DNA of 38,868 nt. Source: Ruminococcus flavefaciens. GTDB lineage: Bacteria > Bacillota > Clostridia > Oscillospirales > Ruminococcaceae. Within the stretch, counting starts at the first letter, position 1. Every line of letters begins with the position of its first letter. Under the pieces are notes generated by a model that did not search any database, was not told the origin of the DNA, and worked only from the letters and a program-made list of their open reading frames with translations. Of the stretch, positions 23,639-31,307 are shown piece after piece. Made by a program: the position numbers and the translations under genes. Location: contig DFHF01000055.1 in NCBI GenBank assembly GCA_002371825.1, positions 1-38,868 on the forward strand. Direction: 5' to 3'.

Positions 23639-24376
23639 TCAAGATGTTTTAACGGTCAGCGGAACAAACTCTCCGTCCAGTCTCTTGGATATGGCATCGA
23701 ATGCCTTAAGAGCTTCTGAATCGGTCGGGATAGGATTTCCTTTGCCTGTAGCTACTGTCATCTTGAAATCATCCGGGATAACACCAATGAGCTGTACGCC
23801 TACCTTATCGATTATTTCATCGAGATTGGTTACAAGTGCATTACCGATGACTTTTTTGCTGACCTTATTTATAATGAGTCGCTGGCTCTTGTTTCCTCTG
23901 TTGTAGAACTCATCAGACATGAGAGCTGCATCACGGATGCAGACCTGATCTGGAGTTGATATTACAAGAATGAGGTTAGCCTGCTCAACTATATCAAAAA
24001 CATGGGAATTGATACCTGCGCCGGTATCGATAATGATATACTCAAAATATTTCTTAATGGAGCGGCATATATCGTATATCTGCTCTGCCGTGACGCTTGT
24101 AAGTGTTCTGGGAGCGCAAAGAAGACTCAGATTAGTTGCCATAGGCACCTGACTAACAGCTTCAAGAGGCTGTTTCTTTCCGGACAGAACATCACCGAGA
24201 TCATACTTTATATCATTTTCCATGCCAAACATGATGTCGAGACATCTGAGTCCGAAATCGAGCTCTATAAGCAGGGTCCTATGTCCCTGTTTTGCCAGAG
24301 TATAGCCAAGGCCGGCACATACTGTAGATTTTCCCGTACCTCCCTTGCCGGATGTAACTGCAATGATCTTAGACAT
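23639..24376 (-). CDS. minD: MinD-family ATPase lacking the membrane-targeting tail
   Basis: A 245-residue ParA/MinD ATPase. The start at 24376 is chosen because GGAAAGGA lies just upstream and the family begins at MSKIIAVTSGKGG; an 18-codon upstream extension is not family-like. The deviant Walker A is GKGGTGKST (10-18, signature Lys11). The MinD-specific GLRCLDIMFGMEN...YDLGDVL follows at about 40-65, and the switch DTGAG at about 118-122. In other MinD proteins the end VPL.V is followed by roughly 10-20 residues of amphipathic helix that binds the membrane; here the protein stops at VPLTVKTS. No minC or minE is near. The minD-mgsA link recalls the clostridial minCDE-rodA-mgsA order. Confidence 0.82.
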   Translation of the reverse strand: MSKIIAVTSGKGGTGKSTVCAGLGYTLAKQGHRTLLIELDFGLRCLDIMFGMENDIKYDLGDVLSGKKQPLEAVSQVPMATNLSLLCAPRTLTSVTAEQIYDICRSIKKYFEYIIIDTGAGINSHVFDIVEQANLILVISTPDQVCIRDAALMSDEFYNRGNKSQRLIINKVSKKVIGNALVTNLDEIIDKVGVQLIGVIPDDFKMTVATGKGNPIPTDSEALKAFDAISKRLDGEFVPLTVKTS

Positions 24377-24467
24377 ATCATTTCCTTTCCGATATCCGCA
24401 AGCCAGAGCAGTATAGCTGCTGAAGAGCATCGGACTCTTAAGATTTCATAATAATTACCTAAGCTAT

Positions 24468-24496
24468 ATTATAACACAAAAAGCCACTCTTGTCAA
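24468..24496 (-). promoter_or_regulatory. Promoter of minD-mgsA
   Basis: Consensus TTGACA (24491-24496), 17 bp, TATAAT (24468-24473) on the minus strand. The leader is about 85 nt. TTGTGCA repeats lie 10 and 27 bp upstream of the -35. Confidence 0.88.
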
Positions 24497-24505
24497 AGAA
24501 GTTTT

Positions 24506-24573
24506 TTGTGCAAAAAACAAAATTGTGCATTTCAATACTTTTAGCACATACTACTTGTGCATTTTGCACAAGT
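24506..24573. repeat. Cluster of TTGTGCA heptamers
   Basis: TTGTGCA occurs at 24506-24512, 24523-24529 and 24555-24561, and inverted at 24565-24571, plus a partial inverted AGCACA at 24543-24548. The first two are direct repeats 17 bp apart upstream of the minD -35. The last pair forms the aroK 3' hairpin. Confidence 0.7.
24553..24573 (-). terminator. Hairpin after aroK
   Basis: Arms ACTTGTGCA and TGCACAAGT, 9 bp perfect, with a 3-nt loop, beginning at the aroK stop codon. No T-run follows directly on the minus strand, so it may be a 3'-end or protein-binding hairpin rather than a strong intrinsic terminator. Confidence 0.45.
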
Positions 24574-25073
24574 CATTTGTTTATGCTATCCAGAATTTTA
24601 CCAACGGTCTTTTCAATATTACAGCCATTTTCATCAATGACTATATCAGCGTATTTTTCATATAACTGCGTTCTTTCGTTATAAAGTTCAATCAATCTCT
24701 GTCCCTTACGGATAACTACGCCTCTGTTTTTAATATTGCCAAGTCTGTATCTGAGTTTACGATAATCAAGCTTCAGATATACTATCGTACCAATATCTCC
24801 GAGGTGCTTCATCGCTTCCTTTCCGTAGACGACACTGCCTCCGGTAGCTATAACGCATTTTTCCGCTCTGAGCCGGCTGCATATACGGTTTTCGGTCCTG
24901 ATAAAGCCGTCGATCCCCTGCTGTGAGATTATATCTCGGAGCAGTTTTTTCTCCTTCTCCTGTATAACAAGGTCGGTATCCACAAACTTATATCCAAGTA
25001 TCTTTGCAAGTATAACTCCGACCGTGCTTTTGCCAACTCCGGGCATTCCTATAAGTACAATATTATTCTTCAA
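24573..25073 (-). CDS. aroK: Shikimate kinase (TTG start)
   Basis: A 166-residue P-loop kinase that phosphorylates shikimate in aromatic amino acid synthesis. Walker A is GMPGVGKST (9-17); shikimate-site residues are Asp34 (VDTD), Arg59 (FIRTE) and GG at 78-79 (ATGGS). The lid carries NRGVVIRKG where classical enzymes have RPLL, a variant that leaves some doubt about the substrate. The start codon is TTG at 25073 with AAGG spaced 9 nt upstream; no ATG fits the family N-terminus. It is monocistronic with its own promoter. Confidence 0.85.
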   Translation of the reverse strand: MKNNIVLIGMPGVGKSTVGVILAKILGYKFVDTDLVIQEKEKKLLRDIISQQGIDGFIRTENRICSRLRAEKCVIATGGSVVYGKEAMKHLGDIGTIVYLKLDYRKLRYRLGNIKNRGVVIRKGQRLIELYNERTQLYEKYADIVIDENGCNIEKTVGKILDSINK

Positions 25074-25141
25074 GCTGTTTTTCCTTTTCTAAGATTTGCT
25101 CGCATTCTGACATCTTGCCAGCACGTTTGCTGCATATATTA

Positions 25142-25170
25142 ATTGTAACCCTTTTAGCCGGGAATGTCAA
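25142..25170 (-). promoter_or_regulatory. aroK promoter
   Basis: TTGACA (25165-25170), 17 bp, TACAAT (25142-25147) on the minus strand; the leader is about 60 nt. Confidence 0.8.
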
Positions 25171-25218
25171 GTGCCGGAGAGACCATATGTTGCGATTTTT
25201 TAGTGGATCACATATAAT

Positions 25219-25247
25219 TTGACAAACTCTGTCTTATATGGTAACAT
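25219..25247 (+). promoter_or_regulatory. Promoter of the radical SAM gene
   Basis: TTGACA (25219-25224), 17 bp, TAACAT (25242-25247), followed by GGAGG and the ATG within 20 nt, so the leader is very short. Confidence 0.75.
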
Positions 25248-25265
25248 TGTTATGGAGGTATCGGC

Positions 25266-26207
25266 ATGAATATAAATCCTTTCCCTTATAGCAATGACAA
25301 CAAAAGATATCACACACTCAGCTATCACTATAAAAAAACATTCGGCGGAAGGCTCCAGAAAGCTGTTCTTGAATGCGGAGCTACCTGCCCTAATATAGAC
25401 GGTTCAAAAGGATACGGAGGCTGTATCTTTTGCGACGGAGGAAGCGGATATTTCACAAATCCCGGACTTTCTCTGACCGAGCAGCTCTCTCTTGAATCTC
25501 AGCGCATCAGAAAAAAATACGGCAGGGTGCCTCTGCTTGCCTATTTTCAGGCTAACACAAATACCTATATGCCGGCTGAAAAGCTCCGGCAGCTTATATA
25601 TGACGCCCTAAGTTTTCCGGACATTGCAGGCATCTCAATAGGCACCCGTGCAGACTGTCTGCCGGATGACATCGTATGTCTCCTTAAAGAAATCAGTGAA
25701 CAGACTTATCTTACTGTCGAACTCGGTATGCAGTCAGCTCACGAAAGCACCATTTCTCTCATAAACCGCTGCTGTACTCACAATGAGTTTCTTGAAGGAT
25801 ACAATAAACTGAAAAATGCCGGCATCAGGGTTTGTCTGCACCTTATAAACGGCCTTCCGGGAGAAACTCCGGAAATGATGACAGACAGCGCTATTGAAGC
25901 TGCTTCACTTGAACCGGACGGAATAAAACTTCAGATGCTTCACGTTATCCGCGGCACTAAGCTTGCGGAAATGTACTCCAACGGCGGTGTTGACCTTCTT
26001 ACCAAGGATGAATATGTGGATATCGTAGTACGGCAGCTTGAAGTTCTCCCGCAAGAAACAGTCATAGAGCGAATAACCGGAGATGGTGACCGCAAAAAGC
26101 TTATCGCTCCTCTGTGGAGCGCCGACAAAAAATCCGTCATCAGCAGTATCGACAAAAAGCTTGCAGCTCTCGGTACATGGCAGGGACGGAAATACAACAA
26201 AATATGA
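25266..26207 (+). CDS. TIGR01212-family radical SAM protein (YhcC/YtqA-like)
   Basis: A 313-residue radical SAM enzyme. The cluster motif is the elongated form CPNIDGSKGYGGCIFC (Cys40, Cys52 and Cys55), which marks the YhcC/YtqA subgroup rather than CxxxCxxC enzymes. YFQANTNTY (about 95-103), GTRADCLPDD, ELGMQSAHEST and HLINGLPGET are further family blocks. The reaction is not established in the family. The RBS is GGAGG and the promoter is just upstream. The GNAT gene starts 11 nt after its stop. Confidence 0.92.
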   Translation: MNINPFPYSNDNKRYHTLSYHYKKTFGGRLQKAVLECGATCPNIDGSKGYGGCIFCDGGSGYFTNPGLSLTEQLSLESQRIRKKYGRVPLLAYFQANTNTYMPAEKLRQLIYDALSFPDIAGISIGTRADCLPDDIVCLLKEISEQTYLTVELGMQSAHESTISLINRCCTHNEFLEGYNKLKNAGIRVCLHLINGLPGETPEMMTDSAIEAASLEPDGIKLQMLHVIRGTKLAEMYSNGGVDLLTKDEYVDIVVRQLEVLPQETVIERITGDGDRKKLIAPLWSADKKSVISSIDKKLAALGTWQGRKYNKI

Positions 26208-26218
26208 AAGGCATTATT

Positions 26219-26962
26219 ATGAAGGATTACTACAGTGAACTCAAAACTCTTTTGTCAAAGGATTTTAACTGCACACCCAGAGATTTCGATATAGAAGAAA
26301 ACGTTCTCACTGTACCGGCGCTAAACAAAGGCCGAAGAAGATATTCCGATGAAAAGTTCTTCTTTCGTATGGTAACAACAGGCTCAAATGTTATTATTTC
26401 CGCCGACGAAAAGCTTGACAGCGCTCTTGTGGAATTTCTGAAAAAAGGCTCCGGATACAAGCTTTTTGAACTGCCAAAGCTTCTTACCCTTGAGCCGGAG
26501 CTAAATAAATACGGCTACTCACTTGGTGAGACCTCACATATGTTCCTTCCCACTGCGGATACTGTAATACCGCAGGGGAAGTTTGATATCAGATGGTATT
26601 TCGACGATGAGATCCACAAATTCTATGGTGACAGCCGGTTCCCGAATGCTATCTGTCCTGAGTATAAGCCGGAACGCCCCGACAGAATAGTCGTTTGTGC
26701 CTGTAAGGGCCGGGATATTCTTGGCATGGCAGGCTGCTCCGAGGACGCTCCCGGCTGGCAGCAGATCGGTATAGATGTTGTTCCTAAATACCGTTCCAAA
26801 GGGATCGGAACTTACCTCGTTTCGCTGCTGAGGAACAAGATCATCGAAAACGGAGATATACCATTCTACGGCACTCAGATCGCAAATCTTCATTCCTGGA
26901 ATATAGCTATTAAAAGCGGCTTCCGTCCGGCATGGATAGAAGTCGGAGCAGATAAAATATAA
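26219..26962 (+). CDS. GNAT-family N-acetyltransferase
   Basis: A 247-residue protein. I start it at ATG 26219 with GAAAGG 7 nt upstream. The N-terminal 115 residues are typical of larger clostridial GNAT proteins and carry no motif I can name. The C-terminal acetyl-CoA domain (about 145-245) has motif A QIGIDVVPKYRSKGIGTYLV (about 180-199) and motif B YGTQIANLHSWNIAIKSGF (about 219-237). The acceptor is unknown. It is co-transcribed with the radical SAM gene and ends at a bidirectional terminator. Confidence 0.88.
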   Translation: MKDYYSELKTLLSKDFNCTPRDFDIEENVLTVPALNKGRRRYSDEKFFFRMVTTGSNVIISADEKLDSALVEFLKKGSGYKLFELPKLLTLEPELNKYGYSLGETSHMFLPTADTVIPQGKFDIRWYFDDEIHKFYGDSRFPNAICPEYKPERPDRIVVCACKGRDILGMAGCSEDAPGWQQIGIDVVPKYRSKGIGTYLVSLLRNKIIENGDIPFYGTQIANLHSWNIAIKSGFRPAWIEVGADKI

Positions 26963-26965
26963 AAA

Positions 26966-26990
26966 GCCGCCGGAATAATCTTCCGGCGGC
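26966..26990. terminator. Bidirectional terminator
   Basis: GCCGCCGGAA / TTCCGGCGGC with a 5-nt loop, flanked by AAAAA on the left and ATTTTTA on the right. It serves the GNAT gene on + and the lipoprotein gene on -. Confidence 0.95.
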
Positions 26991-26998
26991 CATTTTTA

Positions 26999-28282
26999 TC
27001 AGCCGTATAATGAAACGTCTTTAATATCCAGCTTGAAAGGAGCATATCTCTTATATGCTGAGTTGTTCTTCTCAACAGAATAGCTGTTTGCGATACCCTC
27101 GATCCAATCTGAGAAGTCCTTAGCATAGCGTTCTCTGAGAACTGCATCGATCTTATCCTTTGTCCAGATATCATCGTCAGTCATTCTCTCAGCGATATCG
27201 CCTTTGATAAGGATATAGATCGTATCCTTGTCATAATCGTACTTCTCAGCCTTGTAAAGAGGCATATCACTGAACACCTTCTCATTGAATGCCTTTTCAG
27301 CCTTCTGCTCGTCTGTCTCTTGCTCGGCCTCAGTATCTGTAGTACTGTTGCTGCTGTCAGCTTCTGTAGTGGTGAGCTTAGTCACAGTAACTTCGTTCTC
27401 ATAAGGATTGGAAGTCGTTGTGGTGGCTGTATCTGAAGAATCACCGGATGAAGCTGCTGTAGTAGTTGTTGTTGTGGTGGTAGTTGTGGTTGCTGTAGTT
27501 CCCTCTTCGCCGTCAGCTGTGGTTGAGAGAGTTGCTGCATACTCCTCGTACTCCTTCTTCACCTCGTCAACCTTAGCCATCTTCTTATCATTTGTCTTTT
27601 CAGCATTGATATCTCTGATCCACTTGTCGATCTTTGTATTGAGCTCACGCTTTACATCGTCGCTAAGAGCATTGCCTTCAGCATCAGTTGTCTTGATCTC
27701 AATATACTTTACTCTTGCTGTATTATCTTTGAAGTACTCCTTGAGATCATCCTCGGAACATCCCCTTTCACCATCGATGCCGAAATAGTGATCGAAGAGG
27801 TGCTGCTCCTTATAAATGTTAGTCTGAGTCTTCATAACAGAATCTTCGCTGATACCATTATCCTTTAAGAAATCATTGTCAGCATTTGTCTTTATGTAGC
27901 TCTTGATCTCTGCCTTTTCGTCATCAGAAAGCTCTTCGCCCAGCTTGTCAAACTCTCTTTCGATAGCAACATAGAGCTTGCAGGTCTCTGTAGCTTCCTT
28001 CTGGATCCAGTCCTCTGCATCCATATCCTCTATTTTTTCCTTCTTCATATCGTCAAATGAAGGAAGTTTTCCGGTAGAGAGCATAACATTGTACATAGCC
28101 TGTTTGTATGCTACTATCTCATTATTGATAAATATACCAGCCGGAACATCATATCCGTCTATGGTAAGTGCATTCTTGGTTCCGTTTCCAAAAGTAATTG
28201 CTCCCGGAGCATCACATCCGGCAAAAGTTGTCGCAAGTGCAAATGAAAGTGCTGCAGCGGCAAACCTGTTTATTTTTTTCAT
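26999..28282 (-). CDS. Thr-rich lipoprotein with SurA-N/foldase-like helical domains
   Basis: A 427-residue exported lipoprotein. The signal has KK, an Ala/Phe-rich core and lipobox FAGC (Cys23). Residues about 40-230 are helical and charged and look like the N-terminal chaperone module of SurA/PrsA-type foldases (ALTIDGYDVPAGIFINNE). A low-complexity segment (about 255-325) contains a run of 11 Thr encoded by mixed ACN codons, then Ser/Thr/Glu. A second helical part follows (about 330-427). No parvulin PPIase core is recognisable. A surface foldase or peptide-binding role is inference. It has its own promoter and is divergent from thyX. Confidence 0.7.
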   Translation of the reverse strand: MKKINRFAAAALSFALATTFAGCDAPGAITFGNGTKNALTIDGYDVPAGIFINNEIVAYKQAMYNVMLSTGKLPSFDDMKKEKIEDMDAEDWIQKEATETCKLYVAIEREFDKLGEELSDDEKAEIKSYIKTNADNDFLKDNGISEDSVMKTQTNIYKEQHLFDHYFGIDGERGCSEDDLKEYFKDNTARVKYIEIKTTDAEGNALSDDVKRELNTKIDKWIRDINAEKTNDKKMAKVDEVKKEYEEYAATLSTTADGEEGTTATTTTTTTTTTTAASSGDSSDTATTTTSNPYENEVTVTKLTTTEADSSNSTTDTEAEQETDEQKAEKAFNEKVFSDMPLYKAEKYDYDKDTIYILIKGDIAERMTDDDIWTKDKIDAVLRERYAKDFSDWIEGIANSYSVEKNNSAYKRYAPFKLDIKDVSLYG

Positions 28283-28325
28283 TTAAATTCCTCCGATTAG
28301 AATTAATAGATTCCAGATACAGATT

Positions 28326-28354
28326 ATTATACTACATTTTTTTCGGTTTGTCCA
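28326..28354 (-). promoter_or_regulatory. Promoter of the lipoprotein gene
   Basis: TGGACA (28349-28354), 17 bp, TATAAT (28326-28331) on the minus strand; the leader is about 37 nt. Confidence 0.8.
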
Positions 28355-28436
28355 TAGGTATTCAATAATTTTTTTCATTTTGTCACATTTCTTTACAGAT
28401 GAAGTGTGCAGAGCACATTTTATTTGCTCTTTCACC

Positions 28437-28465
28437 TTGACTTGATCTTCAAAAAATGGTAGAAT
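28437..28465 (+). promoter_or_regulatory. thyX operon promoter
   Basis: TTGACT (28437-28442), 17 bp, TAGAAT (28460-28465). A TGTGC-AGA-GCACA inverted repeat (28405-28417) lies 20 bp upstream of the -35. The 28283-28436 gap otherwise holds only the divergent lipoprotein promoter. Confidence 0.75.
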
Positions 28466-28501
28466 ATTAATATATGTATTTTTGTAAGCGGAGGTAATCT
28501 G

Positions 28502-29275
28502 ATGAAAGTTGAATTGCTCGCACATACTCCCGATCCTGAAAGACTTGTGGCTACTGCCGCAAAGCTCTGCTATTCAAGCAGTGATATCGGTTCTCTCAGG
28601 GACGGTCTCACTGAAGAAAAGACTGAAAGCTTTATCGATATGCTCGTCTCTATCGGACATGAGAGCGTTATGGAGCACGTCAGCTTCACTTTCGGCATAG
28701 AGGGAATATCCCGTGCCTGTTCACATCAGCTTGTCCGTCACAGAATAGCTTCATATTCACAGAAAAGTCAGAGATATGTCAATGAGAATGGATTTGATTT
28801 CATTACTCCGCCGGCTATCGCCGATCTGCCTGAGGCAAATGAAGAGTTCAGCAAGGCTATAAGCATGATAACCAAGAGCTATGAGAAGATCGCCGATCTT
28901 CTCACAGAGGAGCATACTCAGAAGTTTATGGACGAAGGCCTTGATGAAAAGACAGCCCGCTCAAAAGCAAGAAAACTGGCAAATGAGGATGCTCGTTTTC
29001 TCCTGCCAAATGCCTGCGAGACAAAAATAGTCGTTACAATGAATGTGCGCTCACTCTTTAACTTCTTTGCACATCGATGCTGCAACCGTGCACAATGGGA
29101 AATAAGAGCTGTTGCCAATGAGATGCTTAAGCTCTGCCTTGAAACAGCCCCCCACATCTTTTCTCATGCCGGTCCTTCATGTGTAGCTGACGGCAAATGT
29201 CCTGAGGGCAAAATGAGCTGTGGAAAGATAAAAGAGGTCCGTGACTACTTTGCCTCACTTAAAAACTCCCGTTGA
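28502..29275 (+). CDS. thyX: Flavin-dependent thymidylate synthase
   Basis: A 257-residue enzyme making dTMP from dUMP with methylene-THF, FAD and NADPH. The ThyX signature RHR-x7-S is present at 79-89 (RHRIASYSQKSQRY), preceded by GHESVMEHVSF (52-62). The RBS is GGAGG. It heads a run of closely spaced + strand genes (DUF2156, DJ-1, 5-formyl-THF cyclo-ligase, mltG, U32), two of which use or recycle folates. ThyX regenerates THF directly, unlike ThyA. Confidence 0.97.
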   Translation: MKVELLAHTPDPERLVATAAKLCYSSSDIGSLRDGLTEEKTESFIDMLVSIGHESVMEHVSFTFGIEGISRACSHQLVRHRIASYSQKSQRYVNENGFDFITPPAIADLPEANEEFSKAISMITKSYEKIADLLTEEHTQKFMDEGLDEKTARSKARKLANEDARFLLPNACETKIVVTMNVRSLFNFFAHRCCNRAQWEIRAVANEMLKLCLETAPHIFSHAGPSCVADGKCPEGKMSCGKIKEVRDYFASLKNSR

Positions 29276-29292
29276 TCTTATGGAGGGATCAT

Positions 29293-30183
29293 ATGCTTGA
29301 ATTCAGAGATATCTCTGTATCCGACAAGGAGCGTATCTGCTCCGCACTTCAAAGATCGGATTTTATGGGCTGTGAGTACAGCTTCGCCAATAATATGGCC
29401 TGGAGAAGACTTGCCGGCTCAAAGATATCTTTTTATAAAGACTTCTATATATGCTGCGCCTTCGATACTGAGGACGGCATACCGCATTTTATACTTCCTG
29501 CCGGCTGCGGCGACTACAAAGAGCTGTTCTCGGAGCTGAAAAAATTCACCTCTGATCTCGGCTGCCCGCTGGTAATGACCGGTGTCACCGATAACTCGCT
29601 GAAAATGTTCGGAGAGCTTTTTCCCGACGCTTTCACATACGAGCTTGACCGTGACAGTTCTGATTATATTTACCTCACCCGTGATTTCATCTCCCTTAAA
29701 GGAAAAAAATATCACGGCAAACGCAATCATCTTGCAAGATTCAGTGAACTGGACTACTCCTATTCCCATATCACTGAAAAGGATTTCGATGACTGTATCA
29801 CTTTCTGCACTGCAGAGTACAATGAACGTCAGGATAAAGCCGACCATTCCTTTATTGCAGAACAGTTCGCTATAAACACTTACTTCTCCTATTTCAATGA
29901 ACTGGAGCTGAAAGGCGGTATTATCCGCATCGGTGGAAAAGCTGCCGCTGTTACTATCGGTGAGAAGCTAAACTCCAATACATTCTGCGTCCACATAGAA
30001 AAAGCCGATACTTCTTTCAATGGCATATACACCGGGATTTCCCATCTCTTTGCTGAGAGAGAGGCTTCCGGTTTTGAATATATCAACCGTGAGGAGGACC
30101 TGGGCATCGAGGGTCTAAGAAGATCAAAGCTCTCCTATAACCCTGCTTTTCTCCTCAATAAATATACTGTTATTTTTAAATGA
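29293..30183 (+). CDS. DUF2156 protein (phosphatidylglycerol lysyltransferase-like C-terminal fold)
   Basis: A 296-residue soluble protein with a double GNAT-like fold. I start it at ATG 29293, with GGAGGG 8 nt upstream. Family blocks are SFANNMAWRR (about 29-38), SLKGKKYHGKRNHLARF (about 134-150) and the C-terminal EYINREEDLGIEGLRRSKLSYNP-like stretch (about 261-283). Related domains transfer aminoacyl groups to lipids or act on peptidoglycan precursors, but this stand-alone form has no membrane helices and no proven substrate. It starts 17 nt after the thyX stop and is probably co-transcribed with it. Confidence 0.85.
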   Translation: MLEFRDISVSDKERICSALQRSDFMGCEYSFANNMAWRRLAGSKISFYKDFYICCAFDTEDGIPHFILPAGCGDYKELFSELKKFTSDLGCPLVMTGVTDNSLKMFGELFPDAFTYELDRDSSDYIYLTRDFISLKGKKYHGKRNHLARFSELDYSYSHITEKDFDDCITFCTAEYNERQDKADHSFIAEQFAINTYFSYFNELELKGGIIRIGGKAAAVTIGEKLNSNTFCVHIEKADTSFNGIYTGISHLFAEREASGFEYINREEDLGIEGLRRSKLSYNPAFLLNKYTVIFK

Positions 30184-30196
30184 AAGGACTTATGAT

Positions 30197-30739
30197 ATGA
30201 TCTACGTTTTCCTTGCAAACGGATTTGAAGAAACAGAAGCTATAGCTCCTATCGACCTTCTCAGAAGGAGCGAGAAGAAGGTCATTACTGTTGGTATCGG
30301 AGATAACGTTATTACAAGCTCCCACGGAGTTCCTGTTGTTACTGATACTATCGCTCAGGAAGCTCCCCTTACTGATGAGCTTGAAATGATAGTTCTCCCC
30401 GGCGGTATGCCCGGTACTCTCAATCTTGAAAAATCAGAGTACGTTCAGGCAGCTATAGATTTCTGCGTAAAAAATAATAAGTACATCGGTGCAATATGCG
30501 CAGCTCCCTCTATCCTCGGACATAAGGGTCTGCTCAAAGGCAGAAAGGCTGTATGCTACGAGGGATTCGAGGCTCAGCTCGAAGGTGCAGAGATAGTTTC
30601 CTCAGGTGTTGCCGAGGACGGTATCTTCATTACTGCAAGAGGTGCCGGTGTTGCTATAGATTTTGGTCTTAAACTTGTTGAAAAAGCTGTCTCAAAAGCT
30701 GAAAGCGACAGACAGCGCAGGGCTATACTCTGTGACTGA
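30197..30739 (+). CDS. DJ-1/PfpI family protein
   Basis: A 180-residue cytosolic protein of the DJ-1/YajL subgroup. It has the N-terminal NGFEETEAI segment with the conserved Glu (8-16), PGGMPG (68-73) and nucleophile-elbow Cys101 in AICAAPSIL. Proteins of this group are linked to glyoxalase/deglycase or chaperone activities; which applies is unknown. It is 13 nt after the DUF2156 stop and one base before the cyclo-ligase ATG. Confidence 0.92.
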   Translation: MIYVFLANGFEETEAIAPIDLLRRSEKKVITVGIGDNVITSSHGVPVVTDTIAQEAPLTDELEMIVLPGGMPGTLNLEKSEYVQAAIDFCVKNNKYIGAICAAPSILGHKGLLKGRKAVCYEGFEAQLEGAEIVSSGVAEDGIFITARGAGVAIDFGLKLVEKAVSKAESDRQRRAILCD

Positions 30740-30740
30740 C

Positions 30741-31307
30741 ATGGAAAACAAGAAGGAACTCAGAAAGCTTTTTACTGATATAAGAGCTTCTGTAAGGGAC
30801 AAACAGGCTAAAGATAAACTAATAACTGAGCGGTTGCTGGCTGATGAGCGTATAGCCCATGCAGATGTCATTCTTCTGTATGCCTCTTTCCGCTCAGAGA
30901 TCGATACATGGGCCGCCGCCCGCATATTATCCGAAGCTGGCAGAACTATTGCTTTTCCGCTTTGCCTCAAGGATCACGGGATGTCTTTCCATGTTGTTTC
31001 ATCTCTGGATCAGCTTGATACAGGCTCCTACGGTATCAGAGAGCCCTCCCCTGAGCTTCCTCAGCCGGAATTATCCGGACAGACTGTCTGTCTTGTTCCA
31101 GGACTTGCCTTTACTCCTCAGGGCGGCAGACTTGGATACGGCGGCGGTTTCTATGACAGATTCATCGCCTCACATCCATATGTACACACTATTGCTCTCG
31201 CCTATGAGGAGCTTATTACACCAGACCTGCCCATGCAGCAGCACGATATCCGTGTTGATTCTATAATCACAGAAGAAAGGACGGTATTCTGCAATGCCGA
31301 AAAATGA
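30741..31307 (+). CDS. 5-formyltetrahydrofolate cyclo-ligase
   Basis: A 188-residue ATP-dependent enzyme (MTHFS, YgfA/YqgN family) converting 5-formyl-THF to methenyl-THF. N-terminal KKELRKLF.DIR helix, FRSEIDTW (about 50-57), LVPGLAFTPQGGRLGYGGGFYDRF region (about 117-140). ATG 30741 follows the DJ-1 stop by one base; an in-frame GTG at 30732 is an alternative, and neither has a strong RBS, suggesting coupling to DJ-1. It returns folate to the pool used by ThyX at the head of the same gene run. Confidence 0.92.
   Translation: MENKKELRKLFTDIRASVRDKQAKDKLITERLLADERIAHADVILLYASFRSEIDTWAAARILSEAGRTIAFPLCLKDHGMSFHVVSSLDQLDTGSYGIREPSPELPQPELSGQTVCLVPGLAFTPQGGRLGYGGGFYDRFIASHPYVHTIALAYEELITPDLPMQQHDIRVDSIITEERTVFCNAEK

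Noticed and set aside
27408..27788. Valine-rich open frame on + opposite the lipoprotein
   Set aside because: It is the complement of the Thr-codon run; low complexity and no start signals.
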